Assembly (NCBI GenBank): GCA_900544555.1
Contig: UQWD01000011.1
Location: 1-64,000, forward strand
Direction: 5' to 3'
From: an uncultured Eubacteriales bacterium
Lineage (GTDB): Bacteria > Bacillota > Clostridia > Christensenellales > CAG-138
DNA length: 64,000 bases
Shown here: positions 27,601-36,586 of the stretch, in pieces
How the letters are laid out: every line of letters starts with the position of its first letter
Numbering within the stretch: the stretch's first letter is position 1
Translations under genes and position numbers: made by a program
Notes under the pieces: generated by a model
The model's input: the letters and a program-made list of their open reading frames with translations, nothing else
What the model was told of the DNA's origin: nothing
Database searches by the model: none

Positions 27601-30600
27601 GGTTGAAGGAACGGTGTAAGTCGAATCCTGCTTGCCCTGCGGGTAGAACATAAGCAGCGTCGCATCTTTATCGAACAACACACCGCCAACGGCGCTTAGA
27701 TGCGGGTTCTCTTCGTCGACAATGAACCGCTGCAGCTTATCGCAGTAGTTGAATACCATGGTGCCGAAGTCCTTCAAGCCCTTGCCGAAGGTTATCTCGG
27801 TCATATTGTTGCAGCGGTTGAACGCGCTGTTGCCGATGCTTACCACGCTGTCCGGAATTTCCATTGAGGTTATGCCGCTGCACCCGTAAAACGCGAACCC
27901 GCCTATGGTTTCAAGGCCCGCGCCAAGCTTCATTGAGGTAAGGCCCGTACAGTTGTAGTACGCGTTTTGGCCGAGGTATGTTACGGTATCGGGTATCGTA
28001 ATATCCTTAAGCAGCTGGCAGTAATAGAACGCGCTGTCGCCAATTCTTGTGAGCTGAGAAGGCAGGTTCACCTCAGCAAGCTTTTTACAGGTGTTGAACG
28101 CCCTATCGCCGATTTTCGTGACGGACTCGGGGATTATGACCTTTGTAAGGCCGCCGCACTGCAAGAACATGCCGTTGGGAATCTCCTTCATGCCGTTGGG
28201 CAAAACAACCTCATACAGCCTTGTGCAATACGAGAATATGGTATCGCCATACTCCTTTACGGATCCGGGCAATGAAAGCGTTTCCACGCTGCCGCAGCGG
28301 CTGAACGCGTTGCTTTCAATACCGGTAACGCTCTGTGGGATAACGAGCTTAGTTATGCCCGTGCAGCTCATAAACGCGGAGTTGCCGATGGTTTTAACGC
28401 CGCTGCCGAGCGAAAGCGTTTTAATGCCGGAGCATTCCTTGAACGCGGAAGCGCCGATAGTCTCCATGGTATCGGGCAGTGAAACCGCTGAAATCTTGCT
28501 GCACTTGTTAAAGGCGGAAGAGCCGATGGAGCGCAGATTGTTGCCAAGCGTCAGGTCAGTCAGCTTCGTGCAGCTGTAAAACGCGTAATTGCCGAGGGTT
28601 TCAACGCCGTTGCCAATAACCGCGCTAAGCAGCCCGGAGCAGTAGTTAAACGCATAGTTTCCTATGGTTTTAACGCCGTTTCCCGTATTGATGGAGGTGA
28701 TTCCCTGACACCAGGCGTACGCGTACTTGCCGATGGATTCAAGCGAATCCGGCAGATTCAATTCGGTAAGCGCCTTACACGAATAGAACGCGTAATCGCC
28801 GATGGTTTTCACTCCGTTGCCCAGGCTGATTGCCGTCGCCTTATCGCAGTAGTAAAACGCGTAGTTGCCGATGGCCTCGACGGAGTCGGGTATCGTAATG
28901 GTCAATAGCGTATCAGTATCATAAAACGCGTACTCGTCAACGATTTTAACCCCATCCGGTACGGTGTATTGTGAGTTCCCCTTTCGCGCGGGGTGAACCA
29001 TCAGCGTTGTTTTATCCTTGTTGAACAAAACGCCGTCAACACTGCAGTAGTTGGGGTTTTCGCCCGCTACCGATATGCCCGTCAGGTTGACGCAGTAAGC
29101 GAACGCCGCCGGGCCTATTTGTGTTATGCCCGCATGGATGCTTACCGCCGCAAGCGAATTGCACCCATAGAAGGCCTGCCTGCCGATTGTGGTCAGCCCG
29201 GCCGGGAAATTAACCTCGCCGAGGCCGCCGCAGTAGAAGAAGCCGTAATCAGCAATTTCCTTCAGGCTCGCGGGAAGCGTAAGTTCTGAGAACGTGGCGT
29301 AAAAGAACGCCGAGTCGCCTACGCGCTCAACTCCCTCGGGGATAGCGTAGGCAGTATCCGCCTTGCCTCCCGGGTATGCGAGCACGGTTTTCATCTCTTT
29401 GTCGAACAGCACGCCGTCGACGGAGGCGAAATGAGCGTTTTCCGGGTCGACGTTAATGCTTTCAAGCGCGTTGCATCTTGAAAACGCCCTGTTGCCGATG
29501 GAACGCACGTTTTTGCCGATGGCAATGCTGCGAATGCCCGACTCAAGCTGGAACGCCTGATCGCCGATAGCGGTTACGGGGTATTCCATGATGGTTTCCG
29601 GAATCGCCACGTCGATATCGGAACCGGTATAGCCCGTAATGGTTACCTCATCGTTCTCCACAATGTATTCAAACTGTGTCATTGTCTGCATTTCGCCGGT
29701 TTGCGCGTCGATCTGCACGATATACTCGTTATGCGCGTAATCCGCAACGCAGAAATAAACCGTATTTACGCCGCTGACGTTGAAGCGGAACGTGCTGGAT
29801 TTTCCCGCTTCCGTTTCGCCAACCGTCTGCGTCGCAATGGGCTCTGAGAAAATACCCATGTCGTCCGCGTCGTACAGCTCGATGTAAGAAACGTACTGGT
29901 TATCCTTAACCTCGACGGTCAGTGTCGTGCCGTTTGAAGAGCTGGAAACCACCTGCGGAGCCGTGTTGTCGATGGTAACGGGGAACTGCCAGGAGGTGCG
30001 CTCGTTCTGCTCCTTGCTGAAGCCCTCGTAATCCAGCTCCACATCCACTTTAACGATTACCTTCGTACCGTCGGGCAGCATTTCGCCGCCTGAGTCGGTA
30101 CCGGCCCAGGGCGTCATCATCGACTCAACGTACGAGCCGGCGCCCATAACGGAATCGAACCGGCTGTCGTAAACGGATTTATAGACGTATTCTTTCGTCT
30201 CGTTGTGGTAAACCTCTCCCGTTTCAGAGTTTGAAATGGTGTAGGTTAGCGTCCTCGCGTCCCTCAGAAGCGACGTATAGATGATATCCACCTTATCGAA
30301 GTAACCGTCCGGGCGGCCCGGGGATATCGCGTTCCTCTCCGGTATGACTTCAACGCCGTCCGCGTACGGATTGGAGCCAAAGATGCTGTAGTAGCCTGTG
30401 CCGCTGATGCGGCTGCCGGCGGAATTGTACGTCTGGCTTGCCCAGCAGGGATCATTGTTAAGCAGATCCCAGCGAGTGCCCTCATCGATCATCGGCGCCT
30501 CGTTCCAGTTGCCAAAGAAACCAAGGTAAGGCACGCTGAGATCGACGCCTACCGCGCCCTCTTTGGTGGGAAGCATGCTGAGGCTCACAAAGCCCTCGAT

Positions 30601-32994
30601 ATAGACGCCGTTTACGAAATCGTCGCTCAGCTCGGCTTTGATTTCATCGTTAAGCTTAATAACAACGCTGACGTCCGCTGATCCGTTCGCGGGTACGGTC
30701 ACGATGTTGTTCTCGCAGTTGGTGGTTATGTCGCACTGCCCGGAGATGTCCCTGGGCGATTGATCGATAAAATAAACGGGCTCGCCCTGGTAGGCGTATT
30801 CTTCAGGATCCACCAGCTCGGTAATAACGCTTGGCTCAATTTCATAGCGCAGCGCTTCGCCGGACGTGTTTACAACCTTGAAATTCAGCGTGTAAACGCC
30901 CCTCTTTTGCGGATCGTCGCCCAATTCCAGCTTGGGCCTGTCGTTCCCCTCAACCGTGATATACGCGCCCGTCATGATAGCGTCGGCAACCTGCATCAGG
31001 CCCGCGCCCTGCTTTCGGGGCGAATAAGGCGTGCCGTCGCCGTCCTCGGCGGGCCCGGCCGTACTCATGAGAAGGGTGTTGACAAGCTTCATGCGCGCCT
31101 CCGCGCTCATTGCGGGATACTTTTCCTCAATGGACTGCAGTACCACGGCCATTGCTCCGGCCACATGCGGAGTGGCCATGGAGGTGCCGCTGTTGAGGCC
31201 GTATGAATTGTTCGCGCGTGAGGAATAGATGTTACCGCCGGGCGCCATGAGATCGGGATTGATCTGTAGCCCGGAAGTTGTTCCAATGGAAGAAAAGTCG
31301 GAGGGGATCCCGCCCGTTTCGTTCGGAACCTGGATGGTATCGGAACTTACGCTGAGCGTTCCTACGCCTTCCGAAGCGGAATCAAGCATATGCTGCCCGT
31401 CCGACTGTGAAATGAATGCCGCCGGCATTCCCTGGTACTTCTCAATGCCCATGTTCGTGAGGCTGCCGGGCGCGTTGTCGTATACGATAAGGCCCGCCGC
31501 CTTGTGGGCGTAAGCCTGAGCGTGCTTTTCAGCGAAGGTGGAATCGCCCCGGGATACCAGCGCTATTTTGCCTTCAACGTCGATCCCCTCATAATCCTCC
31601 GCCAGCCCAAAGCCAGGTATGACCGCATATTGCACCGTCTTCCCGCCAAGAATCAGGTGCAGCTGGGAATCGAACTCATAATTGATTGCGGTATCCGTAT
31701 AGAGTATCTTCCTCTCGCCAACCAGGATGTACGTACTCTCCGCAAACCTGTTGTCAACGCTGGCGATGGACATGGTTTCAAGATAACTCGCAGGCGAGTT
31801 AACAATGCCGTAGTCCGGGTTGGACGTTAGCGCCTTATCCAGCTCCCAAAGGTTTTTGTACGCGGCGCTGTAATCGTTGCCTATGGCGGCTGCAACGTTC
31901 ACGCCCGCCTTATTGAGCCTTTCGTACACGGCCATGGTCGTTACCAGATCGTCCCGGTACGTAAAGCCCTCCGGCGCGCCGAGGCTCATGTTGACGACGT
32001 CCACGCCGAGCAGCGCGCAGTCCTCAAGCGCCGCCAGAATATCGTCCGAGGACGATGAATCCGAATCCGAGAACACCTTCATAACGATGAGCTGCGCTTT
32101 TGGCGCGACGCCGGAAATCGTCCCATCCGCCGGGTTCCCAACGGCGGAGCCGGCGACGTGCGTTCCGTGATCCGTGCCGCCTAGATGGTTGACGTTGGTA
32201 TCGCTTCCAGCGTAGTCAAAAACAAAAGGCAGCTTCCCGCTCAAATAAACGTCGTCCACCGTAAAGGAGGCGCGTTTTTGCGCGTTCAGTCCGCCCTGTT
32301 CAAGTAGGTTTTGTAAATCTTCTCTGCTCAAAGCCAGCTTCTCGGGAGAAACCGCGAAGGCGTCGTGATCCGTGTCAAGGCCGGAGTCAACAACTGCCAC
32401 CGTCATCCCTTCCCCGTCGTATCCCAGCGCCCAAGCCATGGAGGAACCAACTTCGTCATTGCTCGTGTTCATCTGCGGAGTGGGCAGGCTATAGCTTCCC
32501 GCGACATACGCCCTTTTTACGCCCTCAATCCGCCTGATTTCGTCCAAATGGCCATACTCGCATTCAAACGCGAGGCCGTTGAACAGAACGGTGTAATCAT
32601 ACCGAAGCTTGATATCCTTGCCGTCGTGTGTTTTGAGCGCTCGCACCTGCTTTTCAACAGCCTGGTGCTTGGCAAGCATATCCTTACGATGGCTGAGCCC
32701 CTTGCTGGTAAGCTCGCCCTCTTTGAGCGTACCGGAAATGTCGGCAAGCGGCTTATCCTCGAGCTCAACAATTACGCGGACGACGTCGCCGTCCTCATAA
32801 TAGTCCTGCCCGACCACTTTATTGAGCACGGCTTCATTGTCAATTACAACGTCGCCGCCGCCAGACTGCCCGTTATCCTCCCGGCCCGGCAGGCTGTCCG
32901 AAAACGCCCCGACAGCGCTTGCCGGCAGCATGGCAAAAACCATGACAAATACCAACAGACCGGCGAGCAGGCTCCTCAGTGCCCTTGTGTTCAT
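24643..32994 (-). CDS. Giant secreted S8 subtilase with LRR_5 and InlB B-type repeats
   Basis: 2783-residue surface protein. Order: signal peptide (1-30, ends SAVGA), I9-type propeptide (about 60-165), subtilisin domain with Asp203 (VVDSGLD), His276 (DHGTHVAG) and Ser605 (SGTSMATPH), a PA domain inserted at about 465-560, Fn3-like/C5a-peptidase-like beta domains (about 660-1110), roughly 25-30 BspA-type leucine-rich repeats of the type AFYGCSxLTxxxIPDSVxxIG (about 1130-2050), then about ten InlB B-type repeats with FLDWDGEEL and GYTFTGW (about 2060-2700), a Pro-Thr linker and PPKAGG plus a hydrophobic helix and RKKKS. AAGGAGGAACG precedes the ATG. Likely a wall-anchored protease acting on host or community proteins; single-gene unit. 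Confidence 0.95.
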   Translation of the reverse strand: MNTRALRSLLAGLLVFVMVFAMLPASAVGAFSDSLPGREDNGQSGGGDVVIDNEAVLNKVVGQDYYEDGDVVRVIVELEDKPLADISGTLKEGELTSKGLSHRKDMLAKHQAVEKQVRALKTHDGKDIKLRYDYTVLFNGLAFECEYGHLDEIRRIEGVKRAYVAGSYSLPTPQMNTSNDEVGSSMAWALGYDGEGMTVAVVDSGLDTDHDAFAVSPEKLALSREDLQNLLEQGGLNAQKRASFTVDDVYLSGKLPFVFDYAGSDTNVNHLGGTDHGTHVAGSAVGNPADGTISGVAPKAQLIVMKVFSDSDSSSSDDILAALEDCALLGVDVVNMSLGAPEGFTYRDDLVTTMAVYERLNKAGVNVAAAIGNDYSAAYKNLWELDKALTSNPDYGIVNSPASYLETMSIASVDNRFAESTYILVGERKILYTDTAINYEFDSQLHLILGGKTVQYAVIPGFGLAEDYEGIDVEGKIALVSRGDSTFAEKHAQAYAHKAAGLIVYDNAPGSLTNMGIEKYQGMPAAFISQSDGQHMLDSASEGVGTLSVSSDTIQVPNETGGIPSDFSSIGTTSGLQINPDLMAPGGNIYSSRANNSYGLNSGTSMATPHVAGAMAVVLQSIEEKYPAMSAEARMKLVNTLLMSTAGPAEDGDGTPYSPRKQGAGLMQVADAIMTGAYITVEGNDRPKLELGDDPQKRGVYTLNFKVVNTSGEALRYEIEPSVITELVDPEEYAYQGEPVYFIDQSPRDISGQCDITTNCENNIVTVPANGSADVSVVIKLNDEIKAELSDDFVNGVYIEGFVSLSMLPTKEGAVGVDLSVPYLGFFGNWNEAPMIDEGTRWDLLNNDPCWASQTYNSAGSRISGTGYYSIFGSNPYADGVEVIPERNAISPGRPDGYFDKVDIIYTSLLRDARTLTYTISNSETGEVYHNETKEYVYKSVYDSRFDSVMGAGSYVESMMTPWAGTDSGGEMLPDGTKVIVKVDVELDYEGFSKEQNERTSWQFPVTIDNTAPQVVSSSSNGTTLTVEVKDNQYVSYIELYDADDMGIFSEPIATQTVGETEAGKSSTFRFNVSGVNTVYFCVADYAHNEYIVQIDAQTGEMQTMTQFEYIVENDEVTITGYTGSDIDVAIPETIMEYPVTAIGDQAFQLESGIRSIAIGKNVRSIGNRAFSRCNALESINVDPENAHFASVDGVLFDKEMKTVLAYPGGKADTAYAIPEGVERVGDSAFFYATFSELTLPASLKEIADYGFFYCGGLGEVNFPAGLTTIGRQAFYGCNSLAAVSIHAGITQIGPAAFAYCVNLTGISVAGENPNYCSVDGVLFNKDKTTLMVHPARKGNSQYTVPDGVKIVDEYAFYDTDTLLTITIPDSVEAIGNYAFYYCDKATAISLGNGVKTIGDYAFYSCKALTELNLPDSLESIGKYAYAWCQGITSINTGNGVKTIGNYAFNYCSGLLSAVIGNGVETLGNYAFYSCTKLTDLTLGNNLRSIGSSAFNKCSKISAVSLPDTMETIGASAFKECSGIKTLSLGSGVKTIGNSAFMSCTGITKLVIPQSVTGIESNAFSRCGSVETLSLPGSVKEYGDTIFSYCTRLYEVVLPNGMKEIPNGMFLQCGGLTKVIIPESVTKIGDRAFNTCKKLAEVNLPSQLTRIGDSAFYYCQLLKDITIPDTVTYLGQNAYYNCTGLTSMKLGAGLETIGGFAFYGCSGITSMEIPDSVVSIGNSAFNRCNNMTEITFGKGLKDFGTMVFNYCDKLQRFIVDEENPHLSAVGGVLFDKDATLLMFYPQGKQDSTYTVPSTVTAIGDYGIYSIVTLEELILPDGLETLGDHSLSRNVNLKSLRLPKSLREIRDTTFYYGESMTAIDVDPQNETFSSIDGVLFNKAQDTLLFYPNGRPDAMYVVPDGVKNLRSNSFYECKTIEGIDYNNVEFIGEYSMYRCSNLKTVKMGDSVQSVDANAFAYCSSITTITETAALKNIGANAFTNCSKVRFIFLPNAELIGEYAFNNCSAITRVVLGSNLKTVMNYAFTGSKALTQAYFLGNIPETYGANVFRNAHASFTVYYDGENVSSWAPDGETTFDGRPLVGTTFHRVQHLDVNGRTLLDQVVADGLAAIVPEAPEREGHPFIGWSQDASSVTEDMVITAEYEGISGTVTISASAGEGGSITPQGNTNVIYEGDVTFKITPDEGYRVADVIVDGESVGAVSGYTFENVTEPHSIEAVFELKTYSVKFLDWDGWLLSEQTIEHGKDADAPRTPERTGFTFTGWDAQYTNVTSDLTINAQYEADTFTVTFLDWDGEELSAVTVGYGQNAEPPEDPEREGHTFAGWIGDFTEVTENRTIYARYEINAYTVRFLDWDGEELSVQTVGHGYAANEPAEPEREGYVFTGWDAQFSSITADTDVNAQYERLVYTVRYFDAVEGEVFHEEKVAYGANGTYPEAPAHDGYTFTGWAGDCVENVTGDRFAVAMYEKDEPAQTYTVFFIDTVLNELIDSRTVTEGEDATPPEAPEHEGYRFLGWDGDYTSVTEDRVIFAQYEANTYTVQFFDWDGELINEQTVAHGYAAELPETPVREGHTFTGWIGEGDYMNVTEDMSFTAQYAVNSYTVKFVDWDGMVISEQTVEHGRDAEAPAAPPREGYTFTEWYGTYTNVTSDSIVYARYAINTYTVQFIDWDGTVLNEQEVAHGYAAAAPEAPQREGYAFVGWDKEFSRVVFDMQINALYEEETQDPTPTPVQPTPTPLQPTPTPTLEPGPEDPDDPPKAGGISLAIAGAAAISLGAVIFISRKKKS

Positions 32995-33032
32995 GCTCGT
33001 TCCTCCTTAACATCTTTTTTTCTGGAATTGAT

Positions 33033-33060
33033 CATTAGTTACATGATAGGGCAACTAATG
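33033..33060. promoter_or_regulatory. Inverted repeat in the leader of the giant protease gene
   Basis: CATTAGTT (33033-33040) and AACTAATG (33053-33060) form a perfect 8-bp inverted repeat with a 12-base spacer. It lies just downstream of the promoter at 33075-33103. It could be a repressor site or a leader hairpin. Confidence 0.4.
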
Positions 33061-33074
33061 TTACGTTACTAACT

Positions 33075-33103
33075 AATATAGCGTACGCACCTTGCCTTGT
33101 CAA
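33075..33103 (-). promoter_or_regulatory. Sigma-A-type promoter of the giant protease gene
   Basis: On the minus strand TTGACA (33103-33098), a 17-base spacer, then TATATT (33080-33075). The -35 is perfect and the -10 differs at one position. Transcription would start about 75 bases before the ATG at 32994. Confidence 0.8.
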
Positions 33104-33307
33104 TGGTTTTTAACGGATATTTATTGACTTAACAAAAGTAAAATGACAACAATATAAACAATAAGACCCTTTTTACGTATAAATAAACGTACAGGAGTAA
33201 TAATACCGTGGTGTGTGCGCAGTTTGCTGTTTTATGTGTTATAAATGGAGTTCATCGTATGTAGGATTAATGTTCATGCCTTGTTATAAGTCATTGTGAC
33301 AATACAG

Positions 33308-33344
33308 ATTATGCCTGAAAAACCGAAGGCGCATCAGGCATAAT
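33308..33344. other. Perfect 11-bp inverted repeat after the GNAT gene
   Basis: ATTATGCCTGA (33308-33318) and TCAGGCATAAT (33334-33344) with a 15-base loop. It lies in the convergent-free gap between the GNAT gene end and the protease promoter and may end the minus-strand GNAT transcript, although no T tract follows. Confidence 0.4.
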
Positions 33345-33462
33345 TGAAAAGGACCGCAAATTAACGGGGCGTTTATCCATACCAGCGCATTACCGTCAGA
33401 ACCGGTGTATACCCAGCCTAACGCTCAGCGCTTTGCGGCCGGCGCCGCCGAGCCGAAGCGGG

Positions 33463-34305
33463 CTAAAGCTCAGCCGTACAAAATTGGTGCACGCGCTTAA
33501 TCGTAAAGCCCATCGATTCGTATAAGCCGCGGGCTTCGCGGTTCGTTTCAACCACCCACAACAATACGCCGTCAAATCCGTTGTTGATGGATTGATTGAC
33601 GCCATAAGCGGCAAGTGCCCTGCCAATGCCCCGCCCCCTGAAATTATTGTCTACCGCAATATCGTCCAGCATGCCGCCATTTGCACACCCAACGCCGATA
33701 ATACGCCCATTTTGTTTTATAACATAGTAATCACGCGCATTATCCTTCATCCTGACGCGCTCCATCTCACTCTGTGGAACAACATAAGGCTCAAGCCCGA
33801 GGCTTTTTCGCAAGTCGTGAAACGCGTTGCTTAACACACAATGGAATTGCTCGTACATATCATCCGAGTAAGGCTCAACCATCTGCCCGCATTCCATCAT
33901 TCCCCCTGTATATTGCATAAGGCAGGAACGAAACGCCGGGCGCATGCCAAGCCTTTTAGCGAAACAGAGGCGCAGCCCTCGCGCATCCGGCTCAAAATCG
34001 GTATATACTGTTTGAATGCCGAGGCCGCGCATCTCATCTAAAACGCGCGCGGCCAGAGCCCTGCCAACGCCCTTTCCCCGTTCTTTCGGCGTTACAAACA
34101 GCGTAAAGCTTCCGCGTTTGTCCCCGCGCCGGGCGGTATGCGCGGCGATCGCGGCCGGCTTACCATCACAAAACGCAAGCGCCGCGTTGCCCGGGGAATC
34201 CTTTACTAAGCTAAAAATGTCGTCGCGGGTATATGAGTCCGCGCCCGCAACCGCTTCATTGAGCAGAGCAGCCATGCTGTCGTTATAAGAAATGGTATCT
34301 ATCAT
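33463..34305 (-). CDS. Tandem GNAT N-acetyltransferase
   Basis: 280 residues with two GNAT domains. The first has the acetyl-CoA loop KERGKGVGRALAARVL (about residues 79-94); the second has NNFRGRGIGRALAAYGVN (about 218-235) followed by ETNREARGLYESMGF, the typical GNAT ending. The ATG at 34305 follows GAGAGGTTTT; an ATG four codons upstream is less well placed. The acyl acceptor is unknown. It lies just downstream of the HExxH-protein gene and could be co-transcribed with it. Confidence 0.85.
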   Translation of the reverse strand: MIDTISYNDSMAALLNEAVAGADSYTRDDIFSLVKDSPGNAALAFCDGKPAAIAAHTARRGDKRGSFTLFVTPKERGKGVGRALAARVLDEMRGLGIQTVYTDFEPDARGLRLCFAKRLGMRPAFRSCLMQYTGGMMECGQMVEPYSDDMYEQFHCVLSNAFHDLRKSLGLEPYVVPQSEMERVRMKDNARDYYVIKQNGRIIGVGCANGGMLDDIAVDNNFRGRGIGRALAAYGVNQSINNGFDGVLLWVVETNREARGLYESMGFTIKRVHQFCTAEL

Positions 34306-34342
34306 AAAACCTCTCATACATTCCTAAGAAGGAGTTGCCACA

Positions 34343-35293
34343 TTATATTATATCAATGGGCCTTTCTTCCGTCAGCTCCATCCGCCTTGAATGTTCATAA
34401 TAGAGCTCTCTGGCAGCGGTTTTTATCTCTTTAATACGACCTTCCCACGCTTGCGCGCCGTCAATATACTCCGCGCCGAAAATCCTTTGCGACAGCGCCT
34501 TGATTATCGCATACTCCGAATAAGAATGGGCTAAGCGCTTATCCGAGCCGTCGGCGGTGGCTAAAAAGCTTAGAAATAGGCTTATATCCGGATAATACAA
34601 CAGCTCCACCAATTTGGCGCGGTATTCAAGATCCTTGCTCGAAATAGCGTCTTCACCGTATTTCCTGTCTGCCATATGCTGCGCCTCATGCTTGAGAAAG
34701 CTGACATTAAAAGCGGGGGTATCGATTTTTTCTGCATATGCGGATTGCACGCAAAACAGCTCGCAGCTTCCTGCCGTAACCCACCCTCCGGTGCCTATCT
34801 CGCCAAGCGATAGGTAATCCAGCCAGCCTCCGCTCACGAACCCATCCATAAAATTGACGCTTAACGTCAGCGTTTTCTCCGGGAGCTCAATATCATACCG
34901 CCTGGTTTCCATACTTGTCCAAATATAAGGGCTGTAAAACTGGTCTGTCCTGCCGCCAAGAAAATAAATCCCCTCAGCGGAGAGCCTGTTTTTAATTTCA
35001 CTCTCAAGCGTTTCCATCTCACCATCCGCCCGCAGCGCTTCGCGCAGCCTTGCCTCGAGATGTTTGTCTGCATCTTCGACGGATATCTTATCCCAACATA
35101 CGTCTTTATAATACAGATAATAGCAGTAAAGAATATCGTTTAGCAGCCGGCTGTATTGACCAGGACGCGATATGTTCTCAAACCGGTTCTTTATCCGCTG
35201 AGCTTTTTCCGTTTCCCCGCAAGACGATAAGTAATCAACCAATTCCCTTACCCTGCAGTTGCAGGCCAGCCGCCTAAACACAGATTTGTCCAT
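34343..35293 (-). CDS. Hypothetical protein with HExxH zincin-like motif
   Basis: 316 residues from the ATG at 35293, chosen for AAGGAAGGTTTATA upstream. No signal peptide. The middle has FLKHEAQHMADRKYG, an HExxH motif (His202, Glu203, His206), followed about 20 residues later by DLEYRAKLVELL, a plausible third-ligand Glu as in gluzincin-like families. The N-terminal third is helical. I do not know a named family. It lies between the tandem GNAT and the ArsR-family regulator, so a stress or regulatory role is possible but unproven. Confidence 0.7.
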   Translation of the reverse strand: MDKSVFRRLACNCRVRELVDYLSSCGETEKAQRIKNRFENISRPGQYSRLLNDILYCYYLYYKDVCWDKISVEDADKHLEARLREALRADGEMETLESEIKNRLSAEGIYFLGGRTDQFYSPYIWTSMETRRYDIELPEKTLTLSVNFMDGFVSGGWLDYLSLGEIGTGGWVTAGSCELFCVQSAYAEKIDTPAFNVSFLKHEAQHMADRKYGEDAISSKDLEYRAKLVELLYYPDISLFLSFLATADGSDKRLAHSYSEYAIIKALSQRIFGAEYIDGAQAWEGRIKEIKTAARELYYEHSRRMELTEERPIDII

Positions 35294-35419
35294 TATAAAC
35301 CTTCCTTGATAATTCATACCTTTATAAACTGTTGTTGGCATTTTCCGCCCTCACTTCATCCGGAGCGCGCGTTATCCTCGCAGATAACGGCTTTAAATTA
35401 CATTCATTTCAACGGATAT

Positions 35420-35452
35420 AAAAAAAGCATTCAAACCACTGAATAAAAGCTT
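35420..35452 (-). terminator. Rho-independent terminator after the ArsR-family gene
   Basis: On the minus strand AAGC and ATTCA pair with TGAAT and GCTT (35425-35452), followed by a run of T (A residues at 35421-35426 on the plus strand). It lies directly after the stop of the regulator gene. Confidence 0.65.
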
Positions 35453-35458
35453 TACAGT

Positions 35459-36586
35459 TCATTCAAGCAGAGCCGTCCGCGCCATATCAAAAAGGTTTTC
35501 AACCGCCTCTTTGTTCAGGGTATAATAGATGCGCATCTCCCCCCTTCTCGTATGGACCAGGCCGTAGTCCTGAAGCGTGGACATGTGCCGGGATATGGTC
35601 GCCGTTGTCAGGTTCAGCTCGTTGGCCAGCTCCTGCCCATAGGCGCTTGTGTGCGAGATCTTTCGCAGGATTTCAAATTTGCTCCTGTCGCTGATGATCT
35701 TAAGTATGTTGCATACGGAGTCGTTCGTAAGTTGAATTTTATCCACGCGAAAATCCTCATCTATCAAAATGCCTATGTAAACCTGCCTGAAATCCTGATC
35801 AATAAGTACATTGTAGGTATAAATCATATCCGTGCAGGATATAACGCTTAAATTCACCACCATATCCAGCGAGTCCTCAGGAAGGGCCTGCTTTGCCAGC
35901 CTGTCAAGGAAGCTGAAAAAACTATGCTCCTTAAAATAACCGTCCCAATAATCATATGTGGGCTGAATCAGCGGGAGAATCCGTTGAAGCGCCTTTTCAA
36001 GGCGCGGGAAAACCGGGCGGATTAGAGAAATCATCTCATCAAAATAGTCGTTGAACCTTAATATAATTTTATATATGCTCCATTTGCTGTCCTCGGCTAG
36101 CTCAAGCTTATCAAGCTGATCGATAAGGTCCGGCTGGGGCGCGCCGTCTGGCACCGGGCTGATGCTCATTCCCCCGCTGTTGATATTCGTCAACTCAAAG
36201 GGCTTGCTAAATATATCCGCAGCTTTTCTCCTGATATGCGCTATGGTATCCTCAGGATCGACGGCGGATATATCCAAAAAACAGCTGTAAACCATAAGCT
36301 TGGCAAGGCACATATGCTGGCGCTTATTTTCCGTTTCATGCCGCTTGAAATAGAAAAGCAGGCGAGAATCGTTGCTGTCAAGCTCTAGGCAGGCGTCCTC
36401 CACAATACCGTTAAGCGCCTCAATTTTTTTTAGGAAATGCTGTTTTTCTTCATTTGAATACTTCTTTCCGTATTTAAGTAAAATGCTGTTTTTCTTGTCT
36501 TCAAAATTAATTTTATTCATATAAGCGTAAACCGCCTCAACAGCCTCATAGAGCAGAACGGGCTGCCTTAGCATAATGTTCGCCAT
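35459..36586 (-). CDS. ArsR-family winged-helix regulator with long N-terminal domain
   Basis: 375 residues, about three times the usual ArsR length. The C-terminal about 85 residues are a winged helix: RSKFEILRKISHTSAYGQELANELNLTTATISRHMSTL then YGLVHTRRGEMRIYYTLN. The N-terminal about 285 residues are helical and of unknown type, possibly a ligand-sensing domain. No metal-binding Cys motif typical of ArsR/SmtB is seen. Similar long proteins exist in Clostridia as DUF5937-like or ArsR-family regulators. The ribosome binding site is weak. It is followed by a terminator, so the two genes after it are a separate unit. Confidence 0.8.
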   Translation of the reverse strand: MANIMLRQPVLLYEAVEAVYAYMNKINFEDKKNSILLKYGKKYSNEEKQHFLKKIEALNGIVEDACLELDSNDSRLLFYFKRHETENKRQHMCLAKLMVYSCFLDISAVDPEDTIAHIRRKAADIFSKPFELTNINSGGMSISPVPDGAPQPDLIDQLDKLELAEDSKWSIYKIILRFNDYFDEMISLIRPVFPRLEKALQRILPLIQPTYDYWDGYFKEHSFFSFLDRLAKQALPEDSLDMVVNLSVISCTDMIYTYNVLIDQDFRQVYIGILIDEDFRVDKIQLTNDSVCNILKIISDRSKFEILRKISHTSAYGQELANELNLTTATISRHMSTLQDYGLVHTRRGEMRIYYTLNKEAVENLFDMARTALLE

